A stretch of DNA of 64,000 nt, from NCBI GenBank assembly GCA_010093705.1, contig MU006093.1:65785-129784 (forward strand), in the 5' to 3' direction. Position 1 is the stretch's first letter. Every line of letters begins with the position of its first letter. Below are positions 34,478 to 46,098 of the stretch, piece by piece. This stretch comes from Patellaria atrata CBS 101060 (Eukaryota > Ascomycota > Dothideomycetes > Patellariales > Patellariaceae). The translations under genes were made by a program, and so were the position numbers. Below the pieces are notes generated by a model, which searched no databases, had not been told where the DNA came from, and saw nothing but the letters and a program-made list of their open reading frames with translations.

Positions 34478-36518
34478 ATGATTACTTCTGTTTTGAGACC
34501 TTCCACAGCATTGTCTAGGTTGATACATCCAGGTGAAGCTTCATTGTTGTCGAGACGACGCATATCCATAAATCAAGCCATCAACAAAGGCATCAGACGG
34601 TCGTCTGCTCCAGAACGAAAAGACCGTCGAGATGGCCAAGGACCTCCTATTAAGGCCGTTCGGATACCAAAAGAGAAACCTCCAGGGCGTCATACCCTTC
34701 GACGGGAAGCTCACAAATTAAGAAAGAGCGCCGATGACCATTTCCAGCGCTTATCAACGTCTAATGGCAGTTGGTCTTCCAGAATTACCCCACACGGGCG
34801 AAGTCCACACGATGTTAGCAAGAAGGGAGATTTTTCAACTCGCCACGCATTCCAGAGTGTATCATCCTCTGGAAGATGGCACGAAGAATCTCGCTCGCGA
34901 GGAGACAATCGAGCAAAATCGCTAGCTTCGGAATCACCAATGTCGCGACCTCGCTCTTCAAGGCCAGATTTTAATTCTAGGTCATCGAATCAACCAGATC
35001 GACGAATTGATCCGAGACCCTCTACCCGTCCAAATGAACGGCAATCCCCTGCACGTGGAGAGGAGCGTTTGAGATCCAATGTCAAATATCGTTCAAGATC
35101 AGAACATGTGGGAGATGTAGAAATAGTAGGCAAGCAAAGAGAGCGTCAATTTACCGAACGGAGGGATGCATGGCCAAAATTGGGAGGGTCAGACCGCATA
35201 CGGGAGCATACTTATAAGTCAGAAAACGAACCTTCGGAGCAAGTGCCTCGCACGAGGAAGGGGGAAGAACGGGACGACAAGACTAGCATTTCAGGAAGCA
35301 GTTTTCATAGGAACAAAGTTCCTCTTTCTGTTCCCCACACTACTGCCGCTTCTGAATTCCTATACGGTAGTTCGGCTGTTCTCGCAGCTCTTAAAGCAAA
35401 GCAGAGAAAGATATACAAATTATACGTGCATCCACGGGCTGAGAATTTTGAGTCCGGAGAGAGTTCTACATCCTTGGCACGAATTGCCCGTGCATCCGGC
35501 ATCGACGTAAAGAATGTCAGTGATAACTGGATCCCAGTCATGGATAAAATGAGTGGTGGAAGGCCGCATAATGTTTGTTATCTTGATCTCCTCTATGCAT
35601 TCATATACTTACAAATGCGCTTAGGGTTGTATTCTCGACTGCTCGCCCTTACCCCGTCTACCCATCACTGCACTTCAGTCCTTTTCTGTCACGGATGGCA
35701 GATTTACCGTTAGGGTATCCCATCAATCCCGCGAGGAGAAAGAGATAAACGGGCAGAACGGCTTCATAAAATATGAAAGTCATGGTTGGCGCAAGCCATT
35801 TGTGCTTTTTCTCGACAGTATTGTATGTTGTAAAGCTTGAGTCATTTTAAGCCAGCTAACATCTTGGACTAGCTTGATCCTGGCAATTTGGGAGCAATTC
35901 TTCGTACGGCTTACTTTCTAGGTGTAGATGCCGTGGCTATGTCTACGCGAAACATGTAAGTTTCCTCTACATCTTTGCTGGAAATATTTTGTTGACTTTC
36001 ATAGTGCGCCGTTGAATGCTGTTGCGCTCAAAGCATCTGCTGGTGCAGCCGAAGGTGTTAAGTTACTCTCTGTGTCAGATCCTGTCTCCTTCTTAGAGTC
36101 TAGCGGATCGCATGGTTGGCAAATATATGCTGCTTCATCTATAGTATCTACCTCTTCTGGTCCACGCGGTAGTTCCTCGGGCCAAGATGCATATTCTGAT
36201 TCTTCTATCACCTTCACCAAGTCTAAAACTCCCTTCAAAAGACTTCCGGACCACAACCCTCTTGCCACTCATCCGACAATTCTCATGCTCGGCAGCGAAG
36301 GTACCGGATTGAGAGGAGCTTTACTTGCGAAAGCGCAATATAATGTTGGCATTACAGCTGCCAAAAGCTCGATTGACCTCGGGGTGGACAGCCTCAATGT
36401 CAGTGTGGCAGCTGCAATTCTATCCATGAGGTTCATGAGACCACCAAAGAGGTCTAAATCAAACAATCTTGAAGGGAATTTTCTTGAAGATAGCAAGGGG
36501 CTTGGCTTCGAATTGTAA
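34478..36518 (+). CDS. MRM1: Mitochondrial rRNA 2'-O-ribose methyltransferase Mrm1 (SpoU family)
   Basis: Exons 34478-35572, 35625-35822, 35873-35955 and 36005-36518 give 629 residues. The first 35 residues (MITSVLRPSTALSRLIHPGE, then LLSRRRISINQ) are Arg/Ser-rich without acids early on, as expected for mitochondrial import. A long Arg/Ser-rich linker follows (to about 280). The SpoU substrate-binding part begins at EFLYGSSAVLAALKAKQRKI. The trefoil-knot MTase has motif 1 (LDPGNLGAILRTAYFLGVD), motif 2 (MLGSEGTGLRGALL) and motif 3 (SLNVSVAAAILSM). Yeast Mrm1 makes Gm2270 in 21S rRNA using SAM. The family call is firm. The long disordered linker makes it much longer than yeast Mrm1 (about 410 residues), a feature seen in other filamentous fungi. 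Confidence 0.9.
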
Positions 36519-37113
36519 GGTCCAGAGTTAGTTTTGGATTGTGCCCATAGTTGAAAGCGGCACTCTAATACTGTGTATTTACCTGTATATTTACGTTGTA
36601 GTTATAATATTATGGACTTCAATTTCAAATCCTACGATACGGAGTATCTTCGTTCGATACTCTATTGTCTCCTTATTACTAGACACCAGAAAATGATGGC
36701 GATAGTTCTATTCTAGTTCTATTCTAGTTGTATCTCTTCGCTCGCCATATTTGGCACCGCTCGATTCCTATCAAGGTACGGAGTACGCTTGCTATACTCT
36801 ACCTGGGCGACACTCACGCTAAAATCTCGAAAGATGTTGGGCGTTATGTACTGTATTGGTATTATACAACTGATAGCCCATTTCTACAGTATAGTTTGAC
36901 CTCGAGATCCAGTACACACAGAGGAGTGGGGGCAACCAAGCGTAGAACTACAGTAACTTTTTTGATTATGAGGAGTGCCCTGGCAAGGGCTTACACAGCC
37001 CCAAACAGGCTCCTCGCAAGTCGCAACACGAATAAATAACCTTGAGGCTGCAGAGCAGAACACCATTCAGAAGGAAAGCTTTTTGCGAACAATATACCAG
37101 GAAATAAAGACTC
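36519..37113. other. Intergenic region between MRM1 and the CorA-like gene
   Basis: About 600 bp. It holds an 11-bp direct duplication (AGTTCTATTCT, near 36706-36727), two TACGGAGTA-type motifs (about 36638 and 36777) and the second copy of the diverged repeat. No gene is supported. Confidence 0.55.
36745..37010. repeat. Diverged dispersed repeat, copy 2
   Basis: Aligns with 26.62-26.78 kb through GACACTCACGCTAAAATC and CTACAGTATAGTTTGACC, and more weakly at its right end (GTGCCCTGGCAAGGG versus GTACCCCGGCAAGGG near 27.14 kb). This is the more T/A-rich copy. Edges are approximate. Confidence 0.4.
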
Positions 37114-39320
37114 ATGGCTATCAGCGAACAGGTCGACTGGCAAGCTGACGCCTATTGGAACAACAGACGACTATCGCCCGCGCAAATTCTAGTTCACGAT
37201 ATACGTTTGGAATCTTGGAGGTCAAACACATCTTCAATGCTAGAAATTAGGGAGACACTTGCATCCACATTGCTTCCTGCACTCGAAAGTAGAGATCAAC
37301 TGGAATCCAGTCTTCCCGTTGAGAAACTCACTGCAAATAGAAATGAGCAACATCAGCTCAAAAATTTAGTCCAACAGTATGGATGGATGAACTGTTTGCG
37401 AAGTCAAGGGGTTCAAGAAGCAGTCGATGACCCCGATAATTTAAGGAAATGCAGGTGGATGTAAGTGCAGTATTGTTCTAGGTGAGATATTCGTGGTATC
37501 TTGTTGAAGCTGAGGAGTCCCTAGTCATATATCTAGCAAGTTTACGGAATATATACAAGGGGTACGTTTACTATCCAAATCATGTACTCCTTTCACAATG
37601 TCCTGACGGTACAGTCAGTGCTTACTGGCTCTTCTTGATTGGAATGATACCAATATGGCAGCAAACCTGACATCACTACGGCAACTCGAATATTGCATCT
37701 CTCAGCAAGAGCGATTCTCAAAGCATGGTCGATACTTTGCGCCATTCGTACAGACCCTGAATCCAGATACAAGCAACGAGGATGTTCCCCTACTTATGAG
37801 CCTACCTTTCTTGGACTGGAGTGTTGAAGGAGAAATCCCTCCTTTAAGGTTTCAAGTCGACTCCAGGGAAGGGTACCAATCCAGTCGCAGCTCATCGCAT
37901 GTCCATCGTTCCATACTGCAGTACTTTTACCGGCTAGAAGATACTAACGATAGAGAACATCATCAGGTATTCACCAAGCATAAACCCTGGTATACTGACC
38001 ATGAACTTGATCTAAAGGTACGGCGGTGGTATGGCCATTATCCCTCCAGTCTTAACGTGGATGAGCTTTGGGTCCTTGTTGTTGATTCTCGACATATTGT
38101 GACCTTCTCTAGCAATCAGAGTTGGAAATCAAGATGGCCTCCACTACAACTTGCTTCGAGAATCATGGAAATATCCTTTCGAGGTATTCGAAATAACTTT
38201 TTTGTGTCGGAAGACAACCCCGACTATACAAGTTACCTTCATACCATTGCTTGCCTAAGCGGCGCGGTCGGAATTATGCATCGGAGCTTTTGGATGGATA
38301 TACCGCTGTGCCTTACAGATCGTTTCGCTGGATATTTGGGGCATTTAGTATGTCTCAGTTCCAACGGTTTACTACCGGCCCTTTGCTGACATTTCCTAGC
38401 AATATAGACTCCATCGCGCTCCAAACACAAGATTAGTCATGGATCTTCTTCAGGTTCAGGTGAGCAAATGTTTATTTTCATCTTCTCCGTACTTATTGTT
38501 CATGGTTGGGATTTCCTGTGGATGAAGCCCTTCAAGAAGACCTGTACTATTACTATATCCATGAATACTTCCACGTTTTCTCTGATCCATTTTTGCGTAC
38601 TTCATAATTCTGATATGATCCTAGGAAGAACTCAATATTATCATACAAATAACCGAACAACAGCTCGATTGTATTACACAACTACATGATTTTATTGACA
38701 GGCGAAAATCACCAGGTGAATACAAGCGCCCTCAGAGTCGAGCGGCCTCAACAAAACGCAGTAATACTTTACGACCAACTCTTGCTCCCATTGTACCATC
38801 TGAACTACGAGCAACGTTTAGGCAGTTTTCATCCTCCAACTTAGCTGATCCGTGTTCCCAATTATATGAAAACCTGCATCGGGAGTATACAGACTTGTGC
38901 GACTTAAGAGAGAATAGCAACAACCTCCTCAATCGGACTATTCAATTAGTAAATATCCGTTTGGAAGATCACGGCAAAGCCATCATTGTGTTTACAATTG
39001 TAACAATTGTGTTTTTGCCGCTCTCTTTCGTTTCTAGTTTCTTCGGAATGAATTTCTCTGACATTAGGAATATGGAAAGTACGCAGACAAGGTTTTGGAT
39101 CGTCGCCGCTTCACTTACAATTGGTGTCGTCGGTTTCGCCATATTTCTGGCTTTCTTCGGCGCTTCCATCTATGAAAAGTTTCTCTTTTGGAAAGAGAAT
39201 AGTTATAGCCCGAAAATCAAAGTCCCAAAGGTCTACTCGACGCGTCGCACCACTAGTGATGGTCTTAAGAGGTTCGAAGTCATCAATGTCGCTCGACCAG
39301 CTAAAGATTACGGTATATGA
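37114..39320 (+). CDS. Fungal CorA-like Mg2+ transporter-type membrane protein
   Basis: Predicted exons 37114-37460, 37525-37561, 37619-38347, 38400-38459 and 38625-39320 give 622 residues. The small second exon restores the family motif CRWIHISSKFTEYIQG. A cytosolic part of about 500 residues (with DELWVLVVDSRHIVTFS) ends in a long helix, then two membrane segments (about 508-530 and 548-573) separated by GMNFSDIRN. GMN is the signature of CorA/Mrs2/Alr channels, where it forms the entrance of the Mg2+ pore. The N-terminal half belongs to the large, fast-evolving CorA-like family of filamentous fungi and does not resemble Alr1 closely, so transport is inference. The last intron (165 nt) is longer than the others. 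All exons join in frame, but small exons are predictions. Confidence 0.72.
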
Positions 39321-39885
39321 TTTCCTAGTTTGTCAAGCCGGATTCACGTCTGGTAAATCAATAACCGGTGAGTTTACCAGTATAACGAGTCTCCTTGGCC
39401 AAACGGAATGCATTCAATCACATACAAATCACAAAGAGTGATACATCATAAATCTGGTATTGCTCACTAAGTGTGCATTGTTGTCTCAGTTGAATTTCAT
39501 GTGTTGACTGACGGGTAGCTACATGATCACCTTCCCTGGCACGAAGCGTAGAACAAAATGATGCGTAGTTACCCACAAACATAATTTCAAAGGTACCCAC
39601 TGAATCGGAGAATGCGGTCTGGCGCTAGTAGATGAAGTCAGTACGTATTTCTTTATCTGCTATTTTACAGGGTGCTGTCACTAAGAACAGCTCTGGTTTG
39701 CTAATGATTGCTTCAGTTCGTCGTCGAGTTTGCTATAACAGGAAATAGTCACTCTACGTCTACTTAAGACCACAACGTCCCCACGCTGCTCGGAATCCGT
39801 ACATACAATATAATTTCCTAGATCAAAGGAGTATCCTGACTTTATATTTCCTCCCTTCAAACCACCGCTCAAGACCAGAGTGGAG
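39321..39885. other. Intergenic region after the CorA-like gene
   Basis: About 565 bp holding the 3' end of the CorA-like gene and the promoter of the CCCH-finger gene. No gene or distinctive repeat is seen. Confidence 0.55.
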
Positions 39886-41678
39886 ATGTACGAAGCTCAA
39901 AGCATCAGTATACCACCCAAACTTCGTTGGTTTGTGCGGCGCACAGACGACGTGTATGTGCCGCTCATCGCTGTTGACGAGCTCCCTCCTGATATCGAGC
40001 TCATTGGTGCTCCTCGCGTGATGGAGCAGGACATGATAGAAGGACTGAAGTTTGTCGGGGCAGTTGAGCACTCCGGCAAATTCTTTTCTTTCAGGCGCAC
40101 TTCTGAGTGTAGCCGTGATCAATATCAACGTAATGACAAAGGCCACACGTCATCAAAGGCGGCTTCGAGCAATCCAAGAAAATCGGAACCTGGGGAAGAA
40201 CGCCCTTCGATCCTAACTGAGCATTCTCACCATGAGCAGTTTTGTAAACTATCTCCGCAAATTATTCCCCAGGAGACTTTAAGTATTACATATATCAACC
40301 ATCCACAGGATTCTCCATCAAAGGATCTGCGTCCTGTTACCGCCTCACGCACCGTACCTACACCATCTTTGGTTCATTCTAAGGAATCAACTGTAAGAGC
40401 TACCAGACTCCTGCGATTCAATGTCTACTAACCCTATTCCTCCAGTGCATATCTTCAACCTTACCTTCTCAAGGTCAATCGGACGCACACTACGCTATAC
40501 CACTACGTTCTACCGTACCGGCGAACTCGGCCCCTGCTCTACCTGGGAGGGAAAGATATCCGACGGATGTGTCGCCCATAAAGCCTCCACCCTCAGGTAA
40601 ATATCCAAATGACAAAAAGAAAGAATACTGCACGTACTGGCTTCAAAGAGGTGAATGTAACTTCATGGGAGTGGGATGTTTATACAAGCATGAGATGCCG
40701 GATAAAGCGAAACTCGAGTCTCTCGGGTTTCGAACTATCCCTCTATGGTATGTTATAGAGCAGAAGAAGAAAGCATCAGCTCGGAGAGCAAATGGTGTTC
40801 ATACTGGACTTACCTGGGCGGAAAGACAGCGACAGGCGATCCATGCAAAGTCTTCAATCGCCTCCAAACAACTTGAAATGAATTCCGAACCTAGCCGTAC
40901 GACTAGAAAAGCCATGGATATCGATTCCTCCTCATCCGAATCTGAATCTGAATCTAGTATTGCTTCAGGTAGCCATGGGGATGCGGTAGGGGATCTTATC
41001 GACATCGAATGCCTGGAACTTCAACGAGCATCTACTTCAGGTTTACAGTCTGCACTTTTGCAGACTCATCGCGAATCTCCCACTGAGAATCGCATTTTTG
41101 TTCCTGCGGAGATTGTTTCTGTCGACGGCCAGGGATTGGCTGTACGGTCCCAGCGCCCTCAATCTGTTCAAAGTTCGCATACAAGCCCGGCGCCCGGTTC
41201 TCCCCTGTCCGACAAGAAAGAGTGCCAGAAGAGTAACTCAAGTTTCAAATCACGGAACCCACGTCCACCACGTCCTGTCCGACCGCATATCCCTTTGACA
41301 CACCTAGTTAATGAGGGACAGGATCTCATGTCCTCCATTCATTCACCCCAACGCAGTAAGGACATAGCTGAGGTTGTTATACCTCCCTCTTCTCCCTCCC
41401 TTAGTCCTATACCTCAAGCGACGAAAGGGAGGCGTTCGAAGCGTAGGAACAAAGTTTCAGAGAACCCAGATGAGGTCAATATCGCTGTTCGTGCTCCAAG
41501 GAAGGACAACCGCGCCCAGCACCCTAGAGTGAATATGAGATTCGATCCTCCGAAATTATCGGAGAACAAACAGTTTAGCGAGCACGTAGTTGCGCAGGCG
41601 CCCAGGATGGGTTTGTGTAAGAACAAGATCGTGTGGCAGAACTTGAAGCAAGCTACAAGTCTTCTTGATACTGATTAA
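39886..41678 (+). CDS. Single CCCH zinc-finger protein, function unknown
   Basis: Exons 39886-40392 and 40446-41678, split by a 53-nt intron with a CTAAC branch site, give 579 residues. The N terminus (about 1-65) is an ordered-looking segment with LRWFVRRTDDVYVPLIAVDE and AVEHSGKFFSF. A single finger C-x8-C-x6-C-x3-H (CTYWLQRGECNFMGVGCLYKH, about 231-251) is followed by DKAKLESLGFRTIPLWYVI. The rest is Ser-rich and disordered, with SSSSESESESS and basic patches (GRRSKRRNK). A lone CCCH finger of this spacing usually binds RNA, but no family member with known function is recognised. The start is the first ATG of the frame. Confidence 0.75.
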
Positions 41679-44286
41679 ACGTAGACTCCTGCATGCAACA
41701 AGGGATGACTCTGATTGAATGGAACGAGGGATGGTATTGATAATGCGAACTGCTGTGGCTGGCTCAAGTTGTCTCGTTCGTGTGGTGGATAGGTTTGCTA
41801 TGACTTGGTATATACTATCTTTCTTATATGGTTCTCGATCGATGTTACAGGAGAATTTCTATATAGACTTTCCTTTATGTTCAGATTATAGCCTATATCT
41901 CTTAGCTCAAATCCAAAATGGTCTCCTTCGGTATTGATATATCTCTTTCGCATTGTGCTCTTAAGCTTGCTCGGATCAGAGTATACTCACGTTACCATAA
42001 GCCGGGTCTCGCAATTAGCGATATGGAGGTATAGTTCACACACAAAATTACGTTCAACTAGCTCGCTAAGGGCGAGAGGGATACTCGATTCTCAAGTCAA
42101 CATTGCCAAGTGATTTTTATCCAAGGAAGTTCTTACATATAATTAACTTAAGGGAAGCGTCTGTACTTTATGGCAATGCTCTGGTTGAAGCTGCCATGCA
42201 CACGTGCCTGCTCCTAGCATTTTGAAGTGATGCAGATTCGGTACCAAAGTTAGGGTTACTAATCCCATGCTAAAACTAAACCCAAAGCCACACCTAAGGT
42301 ACAGCCTTACTTACTGCAAAGTAGTAAATTTTTGCACAAACCCTTACCATCTTGTTCGAATTGTTCTAATCCTAAAGACTGACGAGCACCCTACGAGGTA
42401 CAATGAACAGGCGAGCAGACTGAAAAGAAAGATGGTTACAACCGGAAGATGAGCGCAAGCTTAGAGAGGAACGCGGAGAGGGGCTGTTCCGTGCTGAGGC
42501 TATCAAGCTTCCATTTGGCGAAGATGGTATTTTCCCTATAGTGTTCTCTTATGAATCTTGAAGCTGATGCTGTGACTAGGTGAGCCGGAAGGCAATACCG
42601 ACTTCGATCCTTTTGAATTCGAACAAGAAAACTACGGCCATGAGCTCCAATCGTCTGATGGTGAAGAACAGGAGGGACTGGCCGGGCAGAAGTCATCAGT
42701 CAGGAAGCGGTCATCGGAGGACAGTGCTGAAGATGGACCGACGCGGAAAAGGCGCAAACTCTTATGCCATGCATCCGTGATAACATTTCTGCATGAAGAG
42801 GCTACCGCAGGGAGAATTTGTGAAGGATCTAGAGTATCGAGTCTCGGATATCAGAGAGCAGGAAGGAGTACTCTCGGTGGCCTCTCTCGAGTTACCTGAT
42901 ACTCTCGCCACGCCCGTTCAGTTTCCTTGCTAATCGTTCCAGAAGTTACCGATCCCGTATGCGAGCGATCGTGCAATCCCAGATTTCGCCCTCCTCGTCT
43001 GTCCTGTCCACTCTCTGTTGAAGGATTAATGAGTCGAGCCAACCCACATCCTGGGGATTATTTCACATTGGGAGTGATTGGAACTTTTGCTGACAAGATA
43101 GGACTACTGCTTATTCAAAAGATTTGATTAGGGATTTGAATTACAGTTCATGAGATGAATTTGACGAACAAAGCATGTTACCATCTCGCACTTATACCGT
43201 ACAGTGGTGGGTGAGCACTATGAAAGGATAAGGCTGTAGATGGAAGTGAAGAAACCAAAGTACGGTACCTTACTTTTACTTCTTACTCATTAACTATATT
43301 CCGTTAGCGCGTAGGCTAGCGGCCGTGCTGTACTGTAGTACTGTAGAATGAAAACAGTTCTAACCCGGAAGGTACTTGGTGCCTTCGATTAGTACAGTTT
43401 GCAGACTCCGTTTTCAACCTCACCGCAGCCTTGCTCTCTATTAAAGCTTATGAACTCTGCACCAAGCTCCCGTCGAGCTTGGCCTAATTCGAGTCTATCT
43501 TCGATGGCTTATAAACTAGCTGCTACTACAGTCATGCATTTTTCTTGCTTCTCCAACTGCTCTGGAACTATATCTGCGGCTCCTCTTCATATCGGTATTG
43601 AACAGTTCTCTGTTATAGTGGTTGGATAAGGGTGACCATTATCAATGGATGAAGTCTCACTTCATATTCTATACGGACCGGTACTGCACATGCCTTGTAC
43701 AGTACAGTAAATGTTCCCATAATGTGGAATGTTTTGGCTATCATGTGTAAAGTTACCCATCTGGTGTCTTTGGCCGTAATTTCGAGTTACAAGGTAGAAG
43801 TATACGCCAGAAGTCTGAATATATGTTGCGGGGAATTAGGAAATGATCTAAGATATCCTGTGCCGTAGCTATCGAACGGTAGCTTATAGCCTTAAAGACG
43901 AATGGTTTCTATTCGTTGCTGCCCGATCCCTTTGCGGCCCCTAAGGCTGAAGAATGCCCAAAACAAGGCCGTGGCACCAATTACAGTAGTCATATTTCGG
44001 CGAACGGATATGGAATCTCTCCTACGTACTAATTCATCTACGGCTATCTCTCTTTATAGCGGGTTGTTGTGCCTGTTTCTGGTGCTCTGTCAAGGAAATA
44101 TTTTCCATTCATCTTGCTTGCTCTATTTTATCTGTACTTGCCCGACAATCCCATAGGGACCATTCAATCTGGTGTTACGTTCCCACTATACACCTAGAGC
44201 GTACAATTGCCGCGTTTCACTCTCAAATCGGTCAAGGGGAAGTATTCGCCAGTGTTTCATTATTTGAATTACTTTTCTCGGAAAAC
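41679..44286. other. Gene-poor region with a possible gene fragment
   Basis: About 2.6 kb. Apart from the fragment at 42424-42899 no coding sequence is supported. GTAC-rich motifs occur at about 43328-43346 and 43696-43710. Confidence 0.55.
42424..42899 (+). pseudogene. Possible gene fragment of unknown family
   Basis: Two stretches (42424-42526 and 42580-42899) join across a plausible 53-nt intron (GTATTT...GACTAG) to give about 140 codons without a start codon. The sequence is acidic and highly charged: RWLQPEDERKLREERGEGLF, then LPFGEDGEPEGNTDFDPFEF, and RKRSSEDSAEDGPTRKRRKL, which resembles a nuclear localisation signal. The codon structure looks like a real protein, but no upstream exon could be found and the tail loses this character. 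It may be a remnant, a piece of a longer spliced gene, or chance. No family recognised. Confidence 0.3.
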
Positions 44287-46098
44287 ATGCTTTCCCCTAG
44301 CCTGCTAAGGCGATCAGAAGCCATTTCCATCGGTCCTCTCCGCCGAAAGCTTACGGCTGTGCTACAAACGGTCTTATTAGAACTGAGCATGTTAACGGAC
44401 GATGGCCCAGGACTACAACCTAGTCTTGATTTCGGATATGAAGAAGATATTGACGATACGGGTTGTATTAGGGGTGATACAGGGACGCAATCAAGGCATA
44501 ACGTCATCCCAACACTTATTGGTCGACGTGGAGGTAGCGTGTCCAGCTGTCCCACGACCCCTAACGGCCAAAATGATGCTACTCAAACGAATCATTGTAT
44601 TTCGAGTAGTTATTCTCCTCCATCGACAGATTCTAACTGTGAAGCACCAACGCGGGGGGTTCATACATCAAAGAAGAGACGGTCCTCGTCTGACCTAGAA
44701 GTTCCATCCAGCATGATACTGGTTTTCGACTCCACGATGGAAATCGCCGACGTCAAGAAGAGAAGAAGGAACTGTACACCAAAGGAACAAGAGCGGATCA
44801 ATCATTTACGTAAAGTAGGGGCGTGCAACTTCTGTAGGGTGAAAAAACGCAAGGTACGCCATAATTCCAATCTAGCGAAGGCTCCATTAATCTGCCCTAG
44901 TGCACCCATATCAATATTGAAAAGATGAAAGCAGTGGGACGAAGAGAGAAGCAGTTATTACCAAGGTATATCAATGCTATGCACGTATATATATACTAAC
45001 TATGGTGATATCAGCCACCATTCGGGCCCTCGTACCGGATCGAACACGCGATTAGCAGCGCAGAGGGAGGCTACTGTCTCTCCTCACTCGTCTAACCCTA
45101 GACTCAACTCAAGTCAGACTAAAGTTCTTTTCGAGTCCACATTGAATGATAATGTACGTGACGCTGCCGATGATGATGCCGAACAGGTAGTATTAGCCCC
45201 CGAATCGGTATCCCGAACAATCCATGAAGATTTAGGAGAAGTTTCCAACCACTTCCAAGTATCAGGTCTAGATAAAGGGATCATTTGTTTTCTGGAACCC
45301 TTTACTGAACGTTACTCAAGAAGTAGTAGTGCCTTGATAGGAACTGAGCCAATCTCAGTAGTAGCTCCATTACCATATTCATCTTCAGGAGTCCAAAAGG
45401 ATACTGTCATCCAAGGATCTTCACAGGACCAACCAACTGGAACCTATTCTCCGGTCAATCATGACCGAGAAATGAATCTCTCCAGTGAACCATCCTTAGG
45501 AGTAAGTAGAAATAGCCGCGTAATGCAACTTGACTGTGGCCATATGGGAAGCTGCGCACATCTCCATAGCTGGGACCATGGAAGCCAGCAAAGAAACTTT
45601 ACCATATCCCCACTACAAACCGATAACGGATCAATCAGCCCAGTGCCATGCGTTCAATGCAGCCGTGCAGCTTTGGTAAGCAGTTCATTGGACTATAACT
45701 CGAGTCAATTAAGAATGAGAGAGGACTCCTCATACTCCGAATTGCTAGGACCAAATCACTTTTCTGAGGAGAACCAGCAGGGAGAAAGTGGTACAGCAAA
45801 CTCATCTCTTGCGGATTTCTGGAACCACTCCTTTTATCGCATGGCCATACACGCCAGGCTCCCGTCCGAGAAAAGTCCCTTTGAGGATGGCAAGGGTGTA
45901 TTGAGTTCTTCGAATTTTGGTAACGGGTCAGAGGATTCTAGGAACGACTGGAGAGAAGGAGCCCCATATGACCAGGCCCATGCTTACGGTACAAGCACAA
46001 TACCCGATCCTTATATGGGATTCAACGGGAATCCTACTCCCGTTCAAGCTGGATGGCCGCCTCCCGTTGACAGTGAGACCACGAGTCGTGCGGTGTAG
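44287..46098 (+). CDS. Putative regulator with half a Zn2Cys6 finger
   Basis: Exons 44287-44853, 44901-44965 and 45015-46098 give 571 residues. The only recognisable element is C180-x2-C183-x6-C190 (CNFCRVKKRKCTH), which runs across the first splice junction and copies the first half of a fungal Zn2Cys6 binuclear cluster. The second half is missing: the next 20 residues (NIEKMKAVGRREKQLLP) contain no Cys. The finger is preceded by KKRRRNCTPKEQERINHLRK. The remainder is Ser-rich, acidic and probably disordered. Similar half-cluster proteins occur in filamentous ascomycetes with no assigned function. Two very short introns (47 and 49 nt) flank a 65-nt exon; this arrangement is the only one found that keeps the frame and completes the CxxC...C motif. 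Confidence 0.62.

Noticed and set aside
37461-37481. A 21-nt intron in the CorA-like gene (GTAAGT to the first CTAG)
   Set aside because: Too short to splice; the 64-nt intron 37461-37524 gives the family motif CRWIH and keeps the frame.
42851-43127. Overlapping sense and antisense ORFs near 43 kb
   Set aside because: No recognisable family and no start or splice context on either strand.
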